A stretch of 64,000 bases of DNA, taken from positions 1 to 64,000 of the forward strand of contig JAVBNE010000025.1 of assembly GCA_031551755.1 (NCBI GenBank), read 5' to 3'. The stretch comes from JAVBMU01 sp031551755 (GTDB taxonomy: Bacteria > Actinomycetota > Actinomycetes > Actinomycetales > Cellulomonadaceae). Position 1 is the stretch's first letter, and each line of letters starts with the position of its first letter. The position numbers and the translations under genes are program-made. Under the pieces are notes generated by a model. It did not search any database and was not told the DNA's origin. It was given only the letters and a program-made list of their open reading frames with translations. Below, piece by piece: positions 1 to 10,500 of this stretch.

Positions 1-1554
1 GTCCCGGTCCTGGAGTGGGCCATCACCTCGAATGCTTCGGGGCTCATCACGGGCCTGTCGTCGTCGGCGGATGTGAACGCCGACGCCGATGAAGACTTCA
101 CCCGCGAACAAACCTTCACCTACGACAAGGCCGGGCGCCTGACCAAAACCACCGATCATGCTGGTGGGGGGTGCGCGGTGCGGGGGTATGGTTTCGACGT
201 GCGCGGTAACCGCCTGACCACCACGTCTACTCCCGGGGTAGGGGCCACTGATAGCCCGTGCGTGACCTTGGGTGCTGTGAGTACCCGCACTTGGGGTTAC
301 GACGGCGCGGACCGCGTCACCAAAGGCGCGAACAACACCGGGACCTATGTGTATGACGGTTTGGGCCGTCAAACGACTATCCCGGCCACCGACACCCCTC
401 AAGGGGCAGCCACCGGAACCGGCGCCGGTGACATGACGATTGGGTATTTCGACACTGATGCCGCGAAAACGTTGGTGCAGGGTGGGGGGACGACCACGTT
501 CACTCTCGACCCGGCCGGGCGGCGCCTGACCCAAGAAACCGTCGGGGTCGGTGCCTCCCCCAAGGTCACCCGCCACTACACGGATGCGTCGGACAACCCC
601 GGGTACCTGACGATCGATGGCACACCTGGGGCGACCTGGTACGGGGCTGGTGTCAACGGTGACCTGGGTGTTCAAGTCGCAAGCGGACAATCCACGTTCC
701 ACCTGATCGACCCCATCGGGTCCGTGGCTACCGCCTACACGCTCCCGGCCAACGGTGTCATCGAACTGGGGGCCGTGGGTGCCTACGACGAATACGGCAA
801 CCCCCTCACCGTGGCCAGTGACCCAGATGCCGGTGACGGCGACAACCCCGCAACCACCCTCGCCGCCGGTGCACCCAACACCGCAGGCTACGGGTGGCTC
901 GGCGGCAAAGAACGCGCCACCACCAACACCGGCCTCGTCCTCATGGGAGCCCGCCTCTACAACCCCACCACCGGGCTCTTCACATCCGTAGACCCCATCC
1001 CCGGCGGCAACACCACCACCTACACCTACCCCCAAGACCCCATCAACACCTACGACCTCGACGGCAAATGGCGAATCCGGATAAAAATCAACTGGCGAAA
1101 AGTCGGGAAGATAGCAGCAATCGGCGCGGGAATTGTTGGAGGAATTGCGTGCGGCGCCAGCGTGGTGTGTGGTATTGCCGTGGGTGCTGCTGCGGGTGCC
1201 GCTGCCTATGCGGCCAGCAATGCGGGAACGAAGAGATTCAGCGTAGGTGGAATGGTCATGGCTGCTGGCATTGGGGCGCTCGGCGGGGGTGCTTATGGAA
1301 CTGTCGGTCGAATCGCAGGCCATGCCGGTAAATCAGCGGCAAAGATCGGGGTTACATTCAGTAGGGGGGGTGGCCGGGGGACAGATCTGTATTTGAAAGG
1401 CCAACGCGTATTCGGCCTCCATAGTCACCGAATTCCAGCCGGAAAGGGGCCAAGCTGGGCACCCTTGCACTACCATTCCCGAGGTGGTGGGCATGCGATT
1501 AAGTTCCACCGGCCGTGGCAAGTGAAACCCTCGACTGGCAGGAGAGTCTGGTAG
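1..1554 (+). CDS. RHS-repeat polymorphic toxin, C-terminal part (5' truncated)
   Basis: The reading frame is open from base 1, so the gene starts outside the window; a GTG at 73 is internal. The visible 517 residues carry YD-repeat segments (FTYDKAGRLTKT, WGYDGADRVTKG, YVYDGLGRQT) and then the RHS core motif ending GARLYNPTTGLFTSVDPIPGG and DPINTYDLDGKW. RHS proteins build a shell that encloses a C-terminal toxin, released after this core. Here the tail after about base 1070 changes character: a Gly/Ala-rich hydrophobic stretch (about 1110-1330), which could aid membrane passage, then about 65 residues rich in His, Arg and Gly (HSHRIPAGKG, LHYHSRGGGHAIKFHRPW). The His-rich tail resembles nuclease-type RHS toxin tips, but I cannot name the family. 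The tail has lower G+C than the core, as expected for an exchangeable toxin end. A small gene follows directly and is the likely immunity partner. Confidence 0.85.
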   Translation, partial: VPVLEWAITSNASGLITGLSSSADVNADADEDFTREQTFTYDKAGRLTKTTDHAGGGCAVRGYGFDVRGNRLTTTSTPGVGATDSPCVTLGAVSTRTWGYDGADRVTKGANNTGTYVYDGLGRQTTIPATDTPQGAATGTGAGDMTIGYFDTDAAKTLVQGGGTTTFTLDPAGRRLTQETVGVGASPKVTRHYTDASDNPGYLTIDGTPGATWYGAGVNGDLGVQVASGQSTFHLIDPIGSVATAYTLPANGVIELGAVGAYDEYGNPLTVASDPDAGDGDNPATTLAAGAPNTAGYGWLGGKERATTNTGLVLMGARLYNPTTGLFTSVDPIPGGNTTTYTYPQDPINTYDLDGKWRIRIKINWRKVGKIAAIGAGIVGGIACGASVVCGIAVGAAAGAAAYAASNAGTKRFSVGGMVMAAGIGALGGGAYGTVGRIAGHAGKSAAKIGVTFSRGGGRGTDLYLKGQRVFGLHSHRIPAGKGPSWAPLHYHSRGGGHAIKFHRPWQVKPSTGRRVW

Positions 1555-1584
1555 CTATGATAATAGCCATCTTGGGAGTTCCAA

Positions 1585-1926
1585 ATGGGTGACGACAGAA
1601 TGTCCGACGATCGGGTCGAGTGGCCAATCTACATCTTTGATGATGCATGCTCACCATTTACTGAAGATTCATTGGATTCACTCGAGGGCTCGCTTGAAGG
1701 GCGTCTCGACGAGGTGGCGGCGATTTTCGACTCGCGCGGACGATCATGCATTATTTCTACCGACGAAAGAGGGCGATTGAGCATCGCATTTGGACACGAT
1801 GACGCCAGAATCATCGCCACGCTGCTGAATTGCCACTTTTCGAAGATTCGACGAAATCGCCCCAGGTGCGTAAGTGTAGATGACGGAATGCCGGCTCTTC
1901 TTCGGGTCCTAAAGCTTCAGACTTGA
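1585..1926 (+). CDS. Putative immunity protein for the RHS toxin
   Basis: This 113-residue acidic protein begins 30 bp after the RHS toxin stop. The start ATG has a GGGAG ribosome site at 1574-1578 with 6-nt spacing; an ATG five codons later is the alternative start. It has no signal peptide or membrane segment, so it would act in the cytoplasm. I recognise no domain. Position directly behind an RHS tip, small size, acidic composition opposite a basic His/Arg-rich toxin tail, and lower G+C than flanking genes are typical of immunity genes; the function is inferred from this context only. Confidence 0.6.
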   Translation: MGDDRMSDDRVEWPIYIFDDACSPFTEDSLDSLEGSLEGRLDEVAAIFDSRGRSCIISTDERGRLSIAFGHDDARIIATLLNCHFSKIRRNRPRCVSVDDGMPALLRVLKLQT

Positions 1927-2026
1927 CCAGTAGGAGATGTCGCCGGTGTCCTCAGTCCGTCAAGCGCGCCAAGTCCGCACTCAGACCCCGCTCCAGGCGG
2001 GTGACGCGGGGGCAACCGGCGCCCCC

Positions 2027-3427
2027 TCAACACTCGATGACGTTGACCGCCAGCCCGCCTGTCGACGTCTCCTTGTATTTGCTCGACATGTCGAGCCCTG
2101 TCTGACGCATTGTCTCGATGACCGCGTCGAGGCTGACCACGTGGGCGCCGTCGCCTTGGCGGGCCAGTCGCGCGGCCGCCACCGCTGTGCACGCGGCCAC
2201 CGCATTGCGTTCGATACACGGGACCTGCACCAGGCCACCCACTGGGTCGCACGTCAACCCGAGGTGATGCTCCATCGCGATCTCGGCTGCGTTCTCCACC
2301 TGTTCCGGGGTGCCACCCAGGAGCGCGCAGAACGCCCCGGCCGCCATTGAGCAGGCCGATCCCACCTCACCCTGGCAACCTGCCTCCGCACCCGAAATCG
2401 ACGCATTGAGTTTGTACAACGTCCCGATAGCGGCGGCGGTCAACAGATACGTGCGCATCGCGGCGCGGCGTCGTGCCGGGTCACGGTCGATATCTGGCCG
2501 AATCCGCAGGAAATGCCGCCCGACTGCCGGCACGATCCCGGCGGCCCCGTTCGTCGGAGCGGTCACGACTCGCCCACCGGCCGCGTTCTCCTCATTCACG
2601 GCCATCGCATACGCCTGGAGCCATTCGACCGTGGTGTCCTCACCACATTCATCCAGTCGTTCCAGCTTCGCGCGTTGGTCCCGGGCGCGACGGCGCACCC
2701 GAAGCGAACCAGGCAGCAACCCCTCCCCGGCCAGGCCGGCGTCCACACAGGCGCTCATCGCCTCCCAGATCGCGTCGATACCTTCCGCGGCCTGTTCGGC
2801 ACCATGCCAGGCGACCTCATTGGCCCAGACCAACCCGGCGATGGTCAGGTTCTCCTCCTGACATCGGGACAGCAGGTCGGCTGCCGACGAGTACGGGTGT
2901 GGAACCTCGCGACTGGTCGGCGTGGTGGCGAGGGTGTCGGCCTCCCGCAGTTCTTCTTCGGTGACTACGAAGCCGCCGCCCACCGAGTAGGCCACCTGCT
3001 CGGCCACCACCACGCCTGCGCTGTCCACCGCCGTGAACCGCATACCGTTCGGGTGGCCGGGCAGCCTGGTCAGGGGAGCCAACCGCAGGTCCGCCTCCGC
3101 CATCGTGACGGGATGGTCCCCCAGAAGGCGGACCTCGCTGCAGTCGCCCAGCCCGGTCCAACCACTCGGCACCACCGCCGGGTCGCACGTCTGCGGATCG
3201 TGGCCCCGAAGCCCGGCGACCACCGCATCCGGGGTGCGGTGTCCCACTCCCGTCGCGCCCAGTGAACCGCACAGCTCGACCCGCACCCCCGCCACCGACG
3301 AGAGCACACCGCGGTCCCGCAGGTCGGTGACGAAAGCGGTCGCGGCCCGCATCGGCCCGACCGTATGCGAACTGGACGGCCCGACGCCGATCGAGAACAT
3401 CTCCAGGGTGCTGATCGTGGTGCTCAT
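2027..3427 (-). CDS. sdaA: L-serine dehydratase, single-chain iron-sulfur type
   Basis: The 466-residue enzyme deaminates L-serine to pyruvate and ammonia in the cytoplasm using an oxygen-sensitive [4Fe-4S] cluster. The N-terminus has the family signature (SIGVGPSSSHTVGPMRAA), followed by the beta-domain. The alpha-domain holds NEENAAGGRVVTAPTNGAAG and the cluster cysteines in AGCQGEVGSAC and LTCDPVGGLVQVPCIERNA. The chain ends in NVIEC; in the characterised Legionella enzyme the C-terminal cysteine folds back onto the cluster, and that residue is present here. Length matches one-chain bacterial enzymes. The start ATG overlaps the stop of the upstream tag gene by 4 nt, so the two are probably translationally coupled. 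Confidence 0.96.
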   Translation of the reverse strand: MSTTISTLEMFSIGVGPSSSHTVGPMRAATAFVTDLRDRGVLSSVAGVRVELCGSLGATGVGHRTPDAVVAGLRGHDPQTCDPAVVPSGWTGLGDCSEVRLLGDHPVTMAEADLRLAPLTRLPGHPNGMRFTAVDSAGVVVAEQVAYSVGGGFVVTEEELREADTLATTPTSREVPHPYSSAADLLSRCQEENLTIAGLVWANEVAWHGAEQAAEGIDAIWEAMSACVDAGLAGEGLLPGSLRVRRRARDQRAKLERLDECGEDTTVEWLQAYAMAVNEENAAGGRVVTAPTNGAAGIVPAVGRHFLRIRPDIDRDPARRRAAMRTYLLTAAAIGTLYKLNASISGAEAGCQGEVGSACSMAAGAFCALLGGTPEQVENAAEIAMEHHLGLTCDPVGGLVQVPCIERNAVAACTAVAAARLARQGDGAHVVSLDAVIETMRQTGLDMSSKYKETSTGGLAVNVIEC

Positions 3428-4182
3428 GCTGCCGACCCATCGCGCGCAGCCGTCCCAGCGCCGACGGGCGCTCCCGCCAGCGCCGACGTGCCACCCCCCG
3501 TGACGAGCGGGCAGGTGGCCAGATGGTCGTCCACCAGGCCGCAGGCCTGCATCGCGGCGTAGGCCGTCGTCGGCCCGACGAAGGTGAAGCCCAGCGACTT
3601 CAGCGTCTTCGAGAGGGCGATCGACTCGGGTGTGCGTGTCGGCACCTCAGCCGGAACGGCGGCTCGGCGCGCGGCGGCCGGGGGAGCGAATGACCAGAAC
3701 AGCTCGTCGAGTGTGCGGCCGTCTTCATGGAGGGCGACGACGGCGCGCGCGTTGGTGATGGTCGCCCGGATCTTGGCCCGGTTCCGGATGATGCCGGCAT
3801 CCGACAGGAGCCGTTCGACATCCTCATCGCCGAACCGTGCCACCGCCTCGGGCTCGAAACCGGCGAAGGCCTCGCGGAAAGCAGGCCGTTTGCGCAGGAC
3901 GGTCAGCCACGACAACCCGGACTGGAAGCCCTCCAGCGCGATCCGCTCGAAGAGCGCCGCCTCTCCATGAACAGGGACCCCCCACTCGGTGTCGTGGTAC
4001 GCCTCGTACAACGGATCGCCGTCACCGAAGCAGCGCGCCGACACCGCGCCGGACGAAACCGCGCCGGGCGTTGGCGCGCTAGGCGGCAGCGCGCCGGACG
4101 GCACCGCGTTCAGCTGGCTTGTGCCGGCCGGTTCGACGTCGGGCGTCGGTACGCCGGGCTGCGGGTCATGAGGGTCAGTCAC
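3424..4182 (-). CDS. tag: DNA-3-methyladenine glycosylase I
   Basis: The protein (252 residues, GTG start) excises 3-methyladenine from alkylated DNA, starting base-excision repair. The glycosylase domain begins near residue 50 with RCFGDGDPLYEAYHDTEWG and runs through GFQSGLSWLTVLRKRPAF, GIIRNRAKI and FTFVGPTTAYAAMQA to DDHLATC. The Zn-binding set known from E. coli Tag (Cys, His near the N-terminus; His-x3-Cys near the C-terminus) is present. The first 49 residues are a Pro/Ser/Ala-rich low-complexity extension not seen in E. coli Tag, so a later start is possible, although no internal start has a clearly better ribosome site. It is first in an operon with sdaA (4-nt overlap). Confidence 0.94.
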   Translation of the reverse strand: MTDPHDPQPGVPTPDVEPAGTSQLNAVPSGALPPSAPTPGAVSSGAVSARCFGDGDPLYEAYHDTEWGVPVHGEAALFERIALEGFQSGLSWLTVLRKRPAFREAFAGFEPEAVARFGDEDVERLLSDAGIIRNRAKIRATITNARAVVALHEDGRTLDELFWSFAPPAAARRAAVPAEVPTRTPESIALSKTLKSLGFTFVGPTTAYAAMQACGLVDDHLATCPLVTGGGTSALAGAPVGAGTAARDGSAA

Positions 4183-4576
4183 GGCTCAAGGCTATGTCGC
4201 GAGCGCCCGGTCCGATCGGTGGGGCCGGTGCGCCGGGGACAATGCGCGGGGGAGAATGCCGGGCTTCCGACGCCCATGGAAAGACTTGTCCGATATCCGG
4301 CCCACACTACATGCGCCCTTATCCCGGGTTGAACTGCATTTCTCGCGATTCTAAGGAATCCTGCGATTGTTGCGAACCCGGAAGTTTCTGGCAGGGTGAA
4401 TTCTTTTCGATAAAACCGAAACCGCGTTCCTTCGCTGCTAGCGTCATAGAGCACCGGCCGACTCGTCATAGGACGAGCAGACAGTTGGTGTGCTGCGGGG
4501 TTGCACCTGTCACTTGGTCCCACCGTCGCTCGCTAGTACGAAAGCTGTATCAGCGAACCACTTCAGGAGCTCGATA
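4183..4576. other. 394-bp intergenic region between divergent tag and the giant secreted protein
   Basis: No coding signal is seen. It must hold the promoters of the leftward tag-sdaA operon and the rightward modular protein. The right half is noticeably AT-richer. It contains an inverted repeat GATTC-taag-GAATC at 4347-4360, a possible operator. An AGGAG ribosome site at 4565-4569 serves the ATG at 4577. Confidence 0.5.
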
Positions 4577-7500
4577 ATGCAAAACTTATTGTTAAGTCCG
4601 CGTCGGTCGGTCGCATGGGCAACCTCGGTGGCCGTCGCCCTCGGGATGGGCCTCCTCGTGGCGCCCAACGCCTCCGCGGCGGATCTGCTGCCCGGCCCGG
4701 CACCGGTCGAACAGCGCCCGTCGACGGCAGTCACCGCCGACGAACTGCCGACCGTCCAGATCGACAAGGGTGTCGTGTGGTCGCAGGCCGTCGTCGGCAA
4801 CACCGTCTTCGCGGGCGGCAACTTCTCCAACACCCGGCCCCCGGGCGCGGCGGCCGGCAAGAACCTGACCCCGCGCAGCAACCTGCTCGCCTACGACATC
4901 CGCACCGGCGACCTGTTGCCCTTCGACCACAAAGTGAATGGCCAGGTCAAGGTCGTCCGGGCCAACCCCGACGGCACCCGGCTGTACATCGGCGGAACGT
5001 TCACGGCTGTTGACGGTAAGCCGCGCGGCAACATCGCGGCCTTCGACGTGGCCACGGGCGCGCTCATCGACGAGTTCTCCCCCGTCATCTCCGGTGGCTA
5101 CGTGAACGCCCTGGCCCCCACTGACACCTCGCTCTACGTCGGCGGCGACATCAGCTCCGTCAACGGGGTCAAGCGCAGCAACTTGGCCGCGTTGACACCA
5201 TCGGGGGTCCTCAGCGCGTGGGCGCCGACCACCGACAACCAAGTCGATTCCATGGTGCTCACCCCGGGCGGCGCCAAGGTGATCGTCGGCGGCCGTTTCG
5301 GTACCGTCAACGGTTCCCGGCGCGTCGGCATGGCCTCCCTGGACGCATCCACGGGTGCCTCCGGCACCTGGCTGATCAGCGACCCGAACAAGCCCGTCAA
5401 GGAGGTCGTCCGCAACGGCGGTGCCTCCAACGGCGGCATCTGGGACCTGTCCACCGACGGCACCAACATCTATGGTGCCGCCTGGGCCTACGCGCAGAAC
5501 GCCGGCACCCTCGAGGGCATCTTCGCGGCGTCTCCGGCCGACGGCGCGGTGGTCTGGCTGGGCAACGGCGAGGGCGACCAGTACGCCGTCTACTCCGACG
5601 GCACCACGGTTTACGGCGCCGGCCATTACCACATGCTCAACATGATCGGTGGCTTCTACAACTACGACACCCCCGGCGGCCAGCACCAGAACTCGACGGC
5701 CTTCACGGCCGCTGCCAAGGGTCGTTCCACCGCGGGTGGCTACTGGGATCACACCGGCATGCCGGCACCCGCCATCGTGCACTGGTACCCCCGCTGGGTC
5801 ACCGGCACCTTCACCGGTATGGGCCAGGCCGGCTGGAGCATCGCGGGCAACAGTGAGTACGTCTCCTACGGTGGCGAGTTCCAGGGCGTCAACGGCTCGG
5901 CCCAGATGGGTCTGACGAGGTTTGCCCGGTCCGCCATCGCCCCGAACCTGTCCGGTCCGCGCGAATCCGGCTCGGCCTGGGGTACGCCGACGGCGGTCGC
6001 GAGTCCCGGGGGTGCCCGGGTGACGATCCGGTCGACCTTTGACCGCGACGACCGCGACCTGACCTACGAGCTCTACCGTTCCGGCACAGCCGCGCCGGTC
6101 GCCTCGACCGTCTTCGGCGCCGACCTGTGGAACCGCCAGAACGTGACCCTGACCGACACCAGTGCCGAGCCCGGCGGCCGATACACCTACCAGGTCAAGG
6201 CCGTCGACTCGGGCGGCAACTCGGCCCTGAGCAACACCGTCACCGTGACGGCCTCGACCACGCCGGTCCCGGCCTACGCCAAGAACGTGCTGGCCGACGG
6301 CGCCTCGCTGTACTGGCGCCTCGGTGGCTCGAACCTCGGGCAGGACTGGGCCGGGTCGAACGACGGCACCGTGACCGGCGGCGTCACCTCCGCACCGACC
6401 GGCGCGATCGCCGGCGCGGCCGCGAGCGTGGGCACCGGCTCGACCTTCAACGGTTCGAACGGGTCGATCGGCACCAAGGTGACCACCGTCACGTCCACCA
6501 CGGGAACGACGGAACTGTGGTTCCGCAGCTCGTCGAACAGCGGTGGCGAGCTGATCGGCTACGGCTCGGCCTCCTCGGGAGCCTCGACCAACACCTACCG
6601 CACCGTCTACATGCGCAATGACGGCAAGCTCACTTTCGGTCTGAACACCGGCGGCGTGAAGTCCGTCGCGACGACCCGGATGGCCTACAACAACGGCAAA
6701 TGGCACCACCTTGCCGTCACCGTCGGCGCCAAGGGCATGCTGGTCTACGTCGACGGCGGCCTGGTCGGGTCCAACCAAGGCGTGACGGCGGCGGGTACCG
6801 ACCCGGGCTACTGGCGCGTGGGTGGCGACTCGCTCGCCGGCTGGCCCGACCGTCCGGCCACGGATTACTTCGGCGGTGACCTCGACGAGTTCGCCGTCTA
6901 CGGCAAGGCACTGACCAAGGGCGTCATCACCGCCCACTACACGACCGGCCGTGGTGAGGACGAAGGCCAAGGCGGCGACGGCGGAAATGAGGGCGGTGGC
7001 GACAACGGCGGTGACGACGATGGGAACGCCGTCGCGACTCCGGCCGATGCCTACGGCTCGGCCGTCTACGCCTCCGACCCGGACTTCTACTGGCGGTTCG
7101 ACGACGCGGCCAACTCCACCTCGGTGGCCGATGCCAGCGCCAACCTGTCCGCCGGCCGCGTGATCACCGCACCCACCTTCGGTGCGGAGGGTGTCATTGC
7201 GGGCAATGCGGGTGCGAAATTCGGCCCGTCGACCGGGACCGTCATCGAGCAGCGCGTGGTGACCAACCCCAACAACGTCACGATTTCCACCTGGTTCAAG
7301 ACCACGACCACCCGTGGTGGACGACTGATCGGTTTCGGCGCGACCTCGAACGGATTCTCGAGCAGCTATGACCGCATGATCTACATGCGGAACGACGGCA
7401 AGCTCGACTTCGGGATCTGGTCGGGTTCCGCCCGGCTCGTGACCTCGCCGAAAGCCCTCAACGACGGCCAGTGGCACCAGGCCACGGGCACGATCGGCGC

Positions 7501-10500
7501 TGACGGCCTCAAGCTCTACGTCGACGGTCAGCTTGTGGGCACGAATGCGGCCTACACAGCCGGCTCGAACATCACCGGCTACTGGAAGGTCGGCGGGGAC
7601 TGGACGTGGAACTCGTCGAGCTACTACCTCGACGGCATCCTCGACGAGGCCACCGTGTACTCCCGCACGATGCCCGCCGCCCAGATCGCGGAACTCTACG
7701 GGGTCGCCAAGGGCGAGATCGTGCCGCCGATGGCCAAGATCGAGCAGACCTCCGCCAAGAGCACCTTCACCTTCGACGGCAGCGGCTCGACCGTCGCGGC
7801 GGGCCGGACCATCACGTCCTATGCCTGGGACTTCGGCGATGGCAACACCGGCACGGGAGTGAAGCCGACCCACACCTACACCAAGCCGGGCACCTTCACC
7901 GTGACCCTGACGGTGACGGACTCCAACGGGACGGTCGGGAAGAAGTCGACGCTGGCGAAGTACGACTACTATGCCTCCGCCGTACAGTCCGCGAACCCCG
8001 ACTTCTACTGGCGGTTCAACGACTCCCCGGGTGCCGCGGTGGCCGCGGACTCCAGCGGTAACGGTTCCGTGGGCAAGCTGACCTCCGCGCCCACCTTCGG
8101 CGCGCAGGGTGTCATCGCGGGCAATGCGGGTGCGAAATTCGGCCCGTCCTCGGGTGCGGTGACGGAACAGCGCGCGGTGAGCAACCCGAATCAGTTCACG
8201 ACGTCGGCCTGGTTCAAGACCACCACCACCCGTGGTGGCCGGATCATCGGGTTCGGTACAGGGGCGAACGGCAACTCCGGCTCGTACGACCGCATGATCT
8301 ACATGCGGAATGACGGCAAGCTCGACTTCGGGATCTGGTCGGGTTCCGCCCGGCTCGTGACCTCGCCGACTGCCCTGAATGACGGGCAATGGCATCAGGT
8401 GACCGGAACCTTGGGCGCCGACGGTCTGAAGCTCTACGTCGACGGCAAGCTCGTCGCCTCGAATGCGGCGTACACGGCCGGTTCGAACATCACCGGCTAC
8501 TGGAAGGTCGGCGGGGACTGGACATGGAACTCATCGAGCCAGTACCTCGACGGCATCATCGACGAGGCGGCCGTCTACTCGCGGACCATGGCGGCCGATG
8601 AGGTCGCGAACCTGTTCTCCGTCGCGAACGGCGAGGTTCCCCCCTCGGCCACATTCACCTCGATGGTGGACGGCTATGTGGTGAACTTCGACGCGACCGG
8701 CTCCGGTGCGGCCGAGGGCAAGACCACCACGGGACTCGCCTGGGACTTCGGTGACGGCACCACCGGCACCGGTCTCACGCCTACCCACACCTACACCAAG
8801 CCGGGTGTGTACACGGCCTCCCTGCGGGTGACCGACAACGGCGGACTGGCGACCCAGACCTCCGACAAGGTCAGCCTGGATTACTACGCACCGGCCGTCG
8901 TCGGCGGTGACCCGGACTTCTACTGGCGGTTCGAGGACTCGCCGGGAGCCGCCTCCGCGGTGGATTCCAGCTCGTCGAACTCGGCCGGCCGGATCGTCGC
9001 GGCACCGGCCTTCGGGGCGGACGGCGTGTTCGCCGGCACCTCGGCGGCCCGCTTCAACGGGTCCACCGGGATCATCACCGAACAACGGGCGGTGGCGAAC
9101 CCCAACACCTTCACGACGTCCGCATGGTTCAAGACGACATCCACCCGCGGCGGCCGCATCATCGGTCTCGGTGCGGGTGCCACCGGGCTGTCAGGTTCCT
9201 ACGACCGGATGGTCTACCTGCGCAACGACGGCAAACTCGACTACGGCGTGAACGTGGGCGGGACGAAGAAGATCCTGTCCTCACCGACGGCACTCAATGA
9301 CGGGAAGTGGCACCAGGTCACTGCCACGCTGAGCAGCGACGGCCAGATGCTGTACATCGACGGTCAGCTGGTCGGCTCGAACACTGCCGTGACCTCCGGC
9401 GAGAAGTACACCGGCTACTGGCGGGTCGGCGGGGACTGGACGTGGAGCTCGTCGAGCCAGTACCTCGACGGCGTTATCGACGAGGCAGCCGTGTACTCCC
9501 GGGCGCTGTCCGCCAGCGAGGTCTCCGGCCTGTTCGCCGTGGCCAACGGCGCGACGCTGCCGACACCGAAGTTCACGGCCGTGATGGCCGGTCACACGGT
9601 GACGGTCGACGCTACGGGCTCCACCGCGGCCGACGGCAAGACGATCAAGTCCTATGCCTGGGACTTCGGCGACGGCACCACCGCGACCGGGGCCAAGGCG
9701 ACGCGCGCCTTCACCGAGATCGGCGACTTCCCCGTGACGCTTCGGATCACGGACAGCGCCGGGCTGTCGGCCACCTCGATGAAGGTCGTGACGGTCGAGG
9801 GCAATCACTTGGCGCCGAAGGCCGTGGCGACCGCCACGCCGCAGGGCCTGACCGTCGCCTTCGACGCCAGCGCCTCGACGATCGATGACGAGGCCGTCAG
9901 CGCCACCTATGCCTGGGACTTCGGGGACGGCACCACTGGCACCGGGGCCAAGGTCTCGCATAAGTACGCGGCTGAGGGTTCCTACACCGCGACGGTCACC
10001 GTCACCGACAACTTCGGTGGTTCGGACAAGGCAACCGTCTCGGTCGCGCTCGGCTCGAAGATCGCGCTGGACACCTTCAGCCGCACCAACGCGGCCGGTT
10101 GGGGCGATGCGGAGACCGGCGGTGCGTGGAAGACCGACTCCGGGCTGTCCGCCGCGAACGGTCAAGGCGTGATGACGCTGGCCTCGCAGGGGCTGACCCG
10201 TAACGCCATGCTGACTGGCGCTGCGGCGGCTGACTCGGACACCGTCTTCGACATCGCGCTCGGAACGCCCGCGGCCGGCGGCAGCACCATGGTCAACTAC
10301 CTGGTGCGCTCCGACTCCACCGGCAGCTACCGCGTGAAGGTCGTCTACGGCCCGAACGGGGCGACCTCCGCCTCGCTGGTGAAGGTCATCGACGGGAACG
10401 AGCAGTTCCTCAAGTCGGCGAACCTCCCCGCCGGCACCTACACGCCAGGTGAGGTCGTGCGGGTCCGGTTCCAGGCCGTGGGCAGCGGGACGACCGAGCT

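Noticed and set aside
4592..8395. Long minus-strand open frame of 1267 codons opposite the giant gene
   Set aside because: It lies entirely antisense to a well-supported gene with signal peptide and LamG/PKD domains; its product is a Val/Gly/Arg-rich low-complexity sequence, the usual shadow in high-GC DNA.
7050..9800. Repetitive DNA considered as CRISPR or a mobile element
   Set aside because: The 0.92-kb units are in-frame protein modules, not short repeats with spacers, and no transposase or terminal repeats exist.
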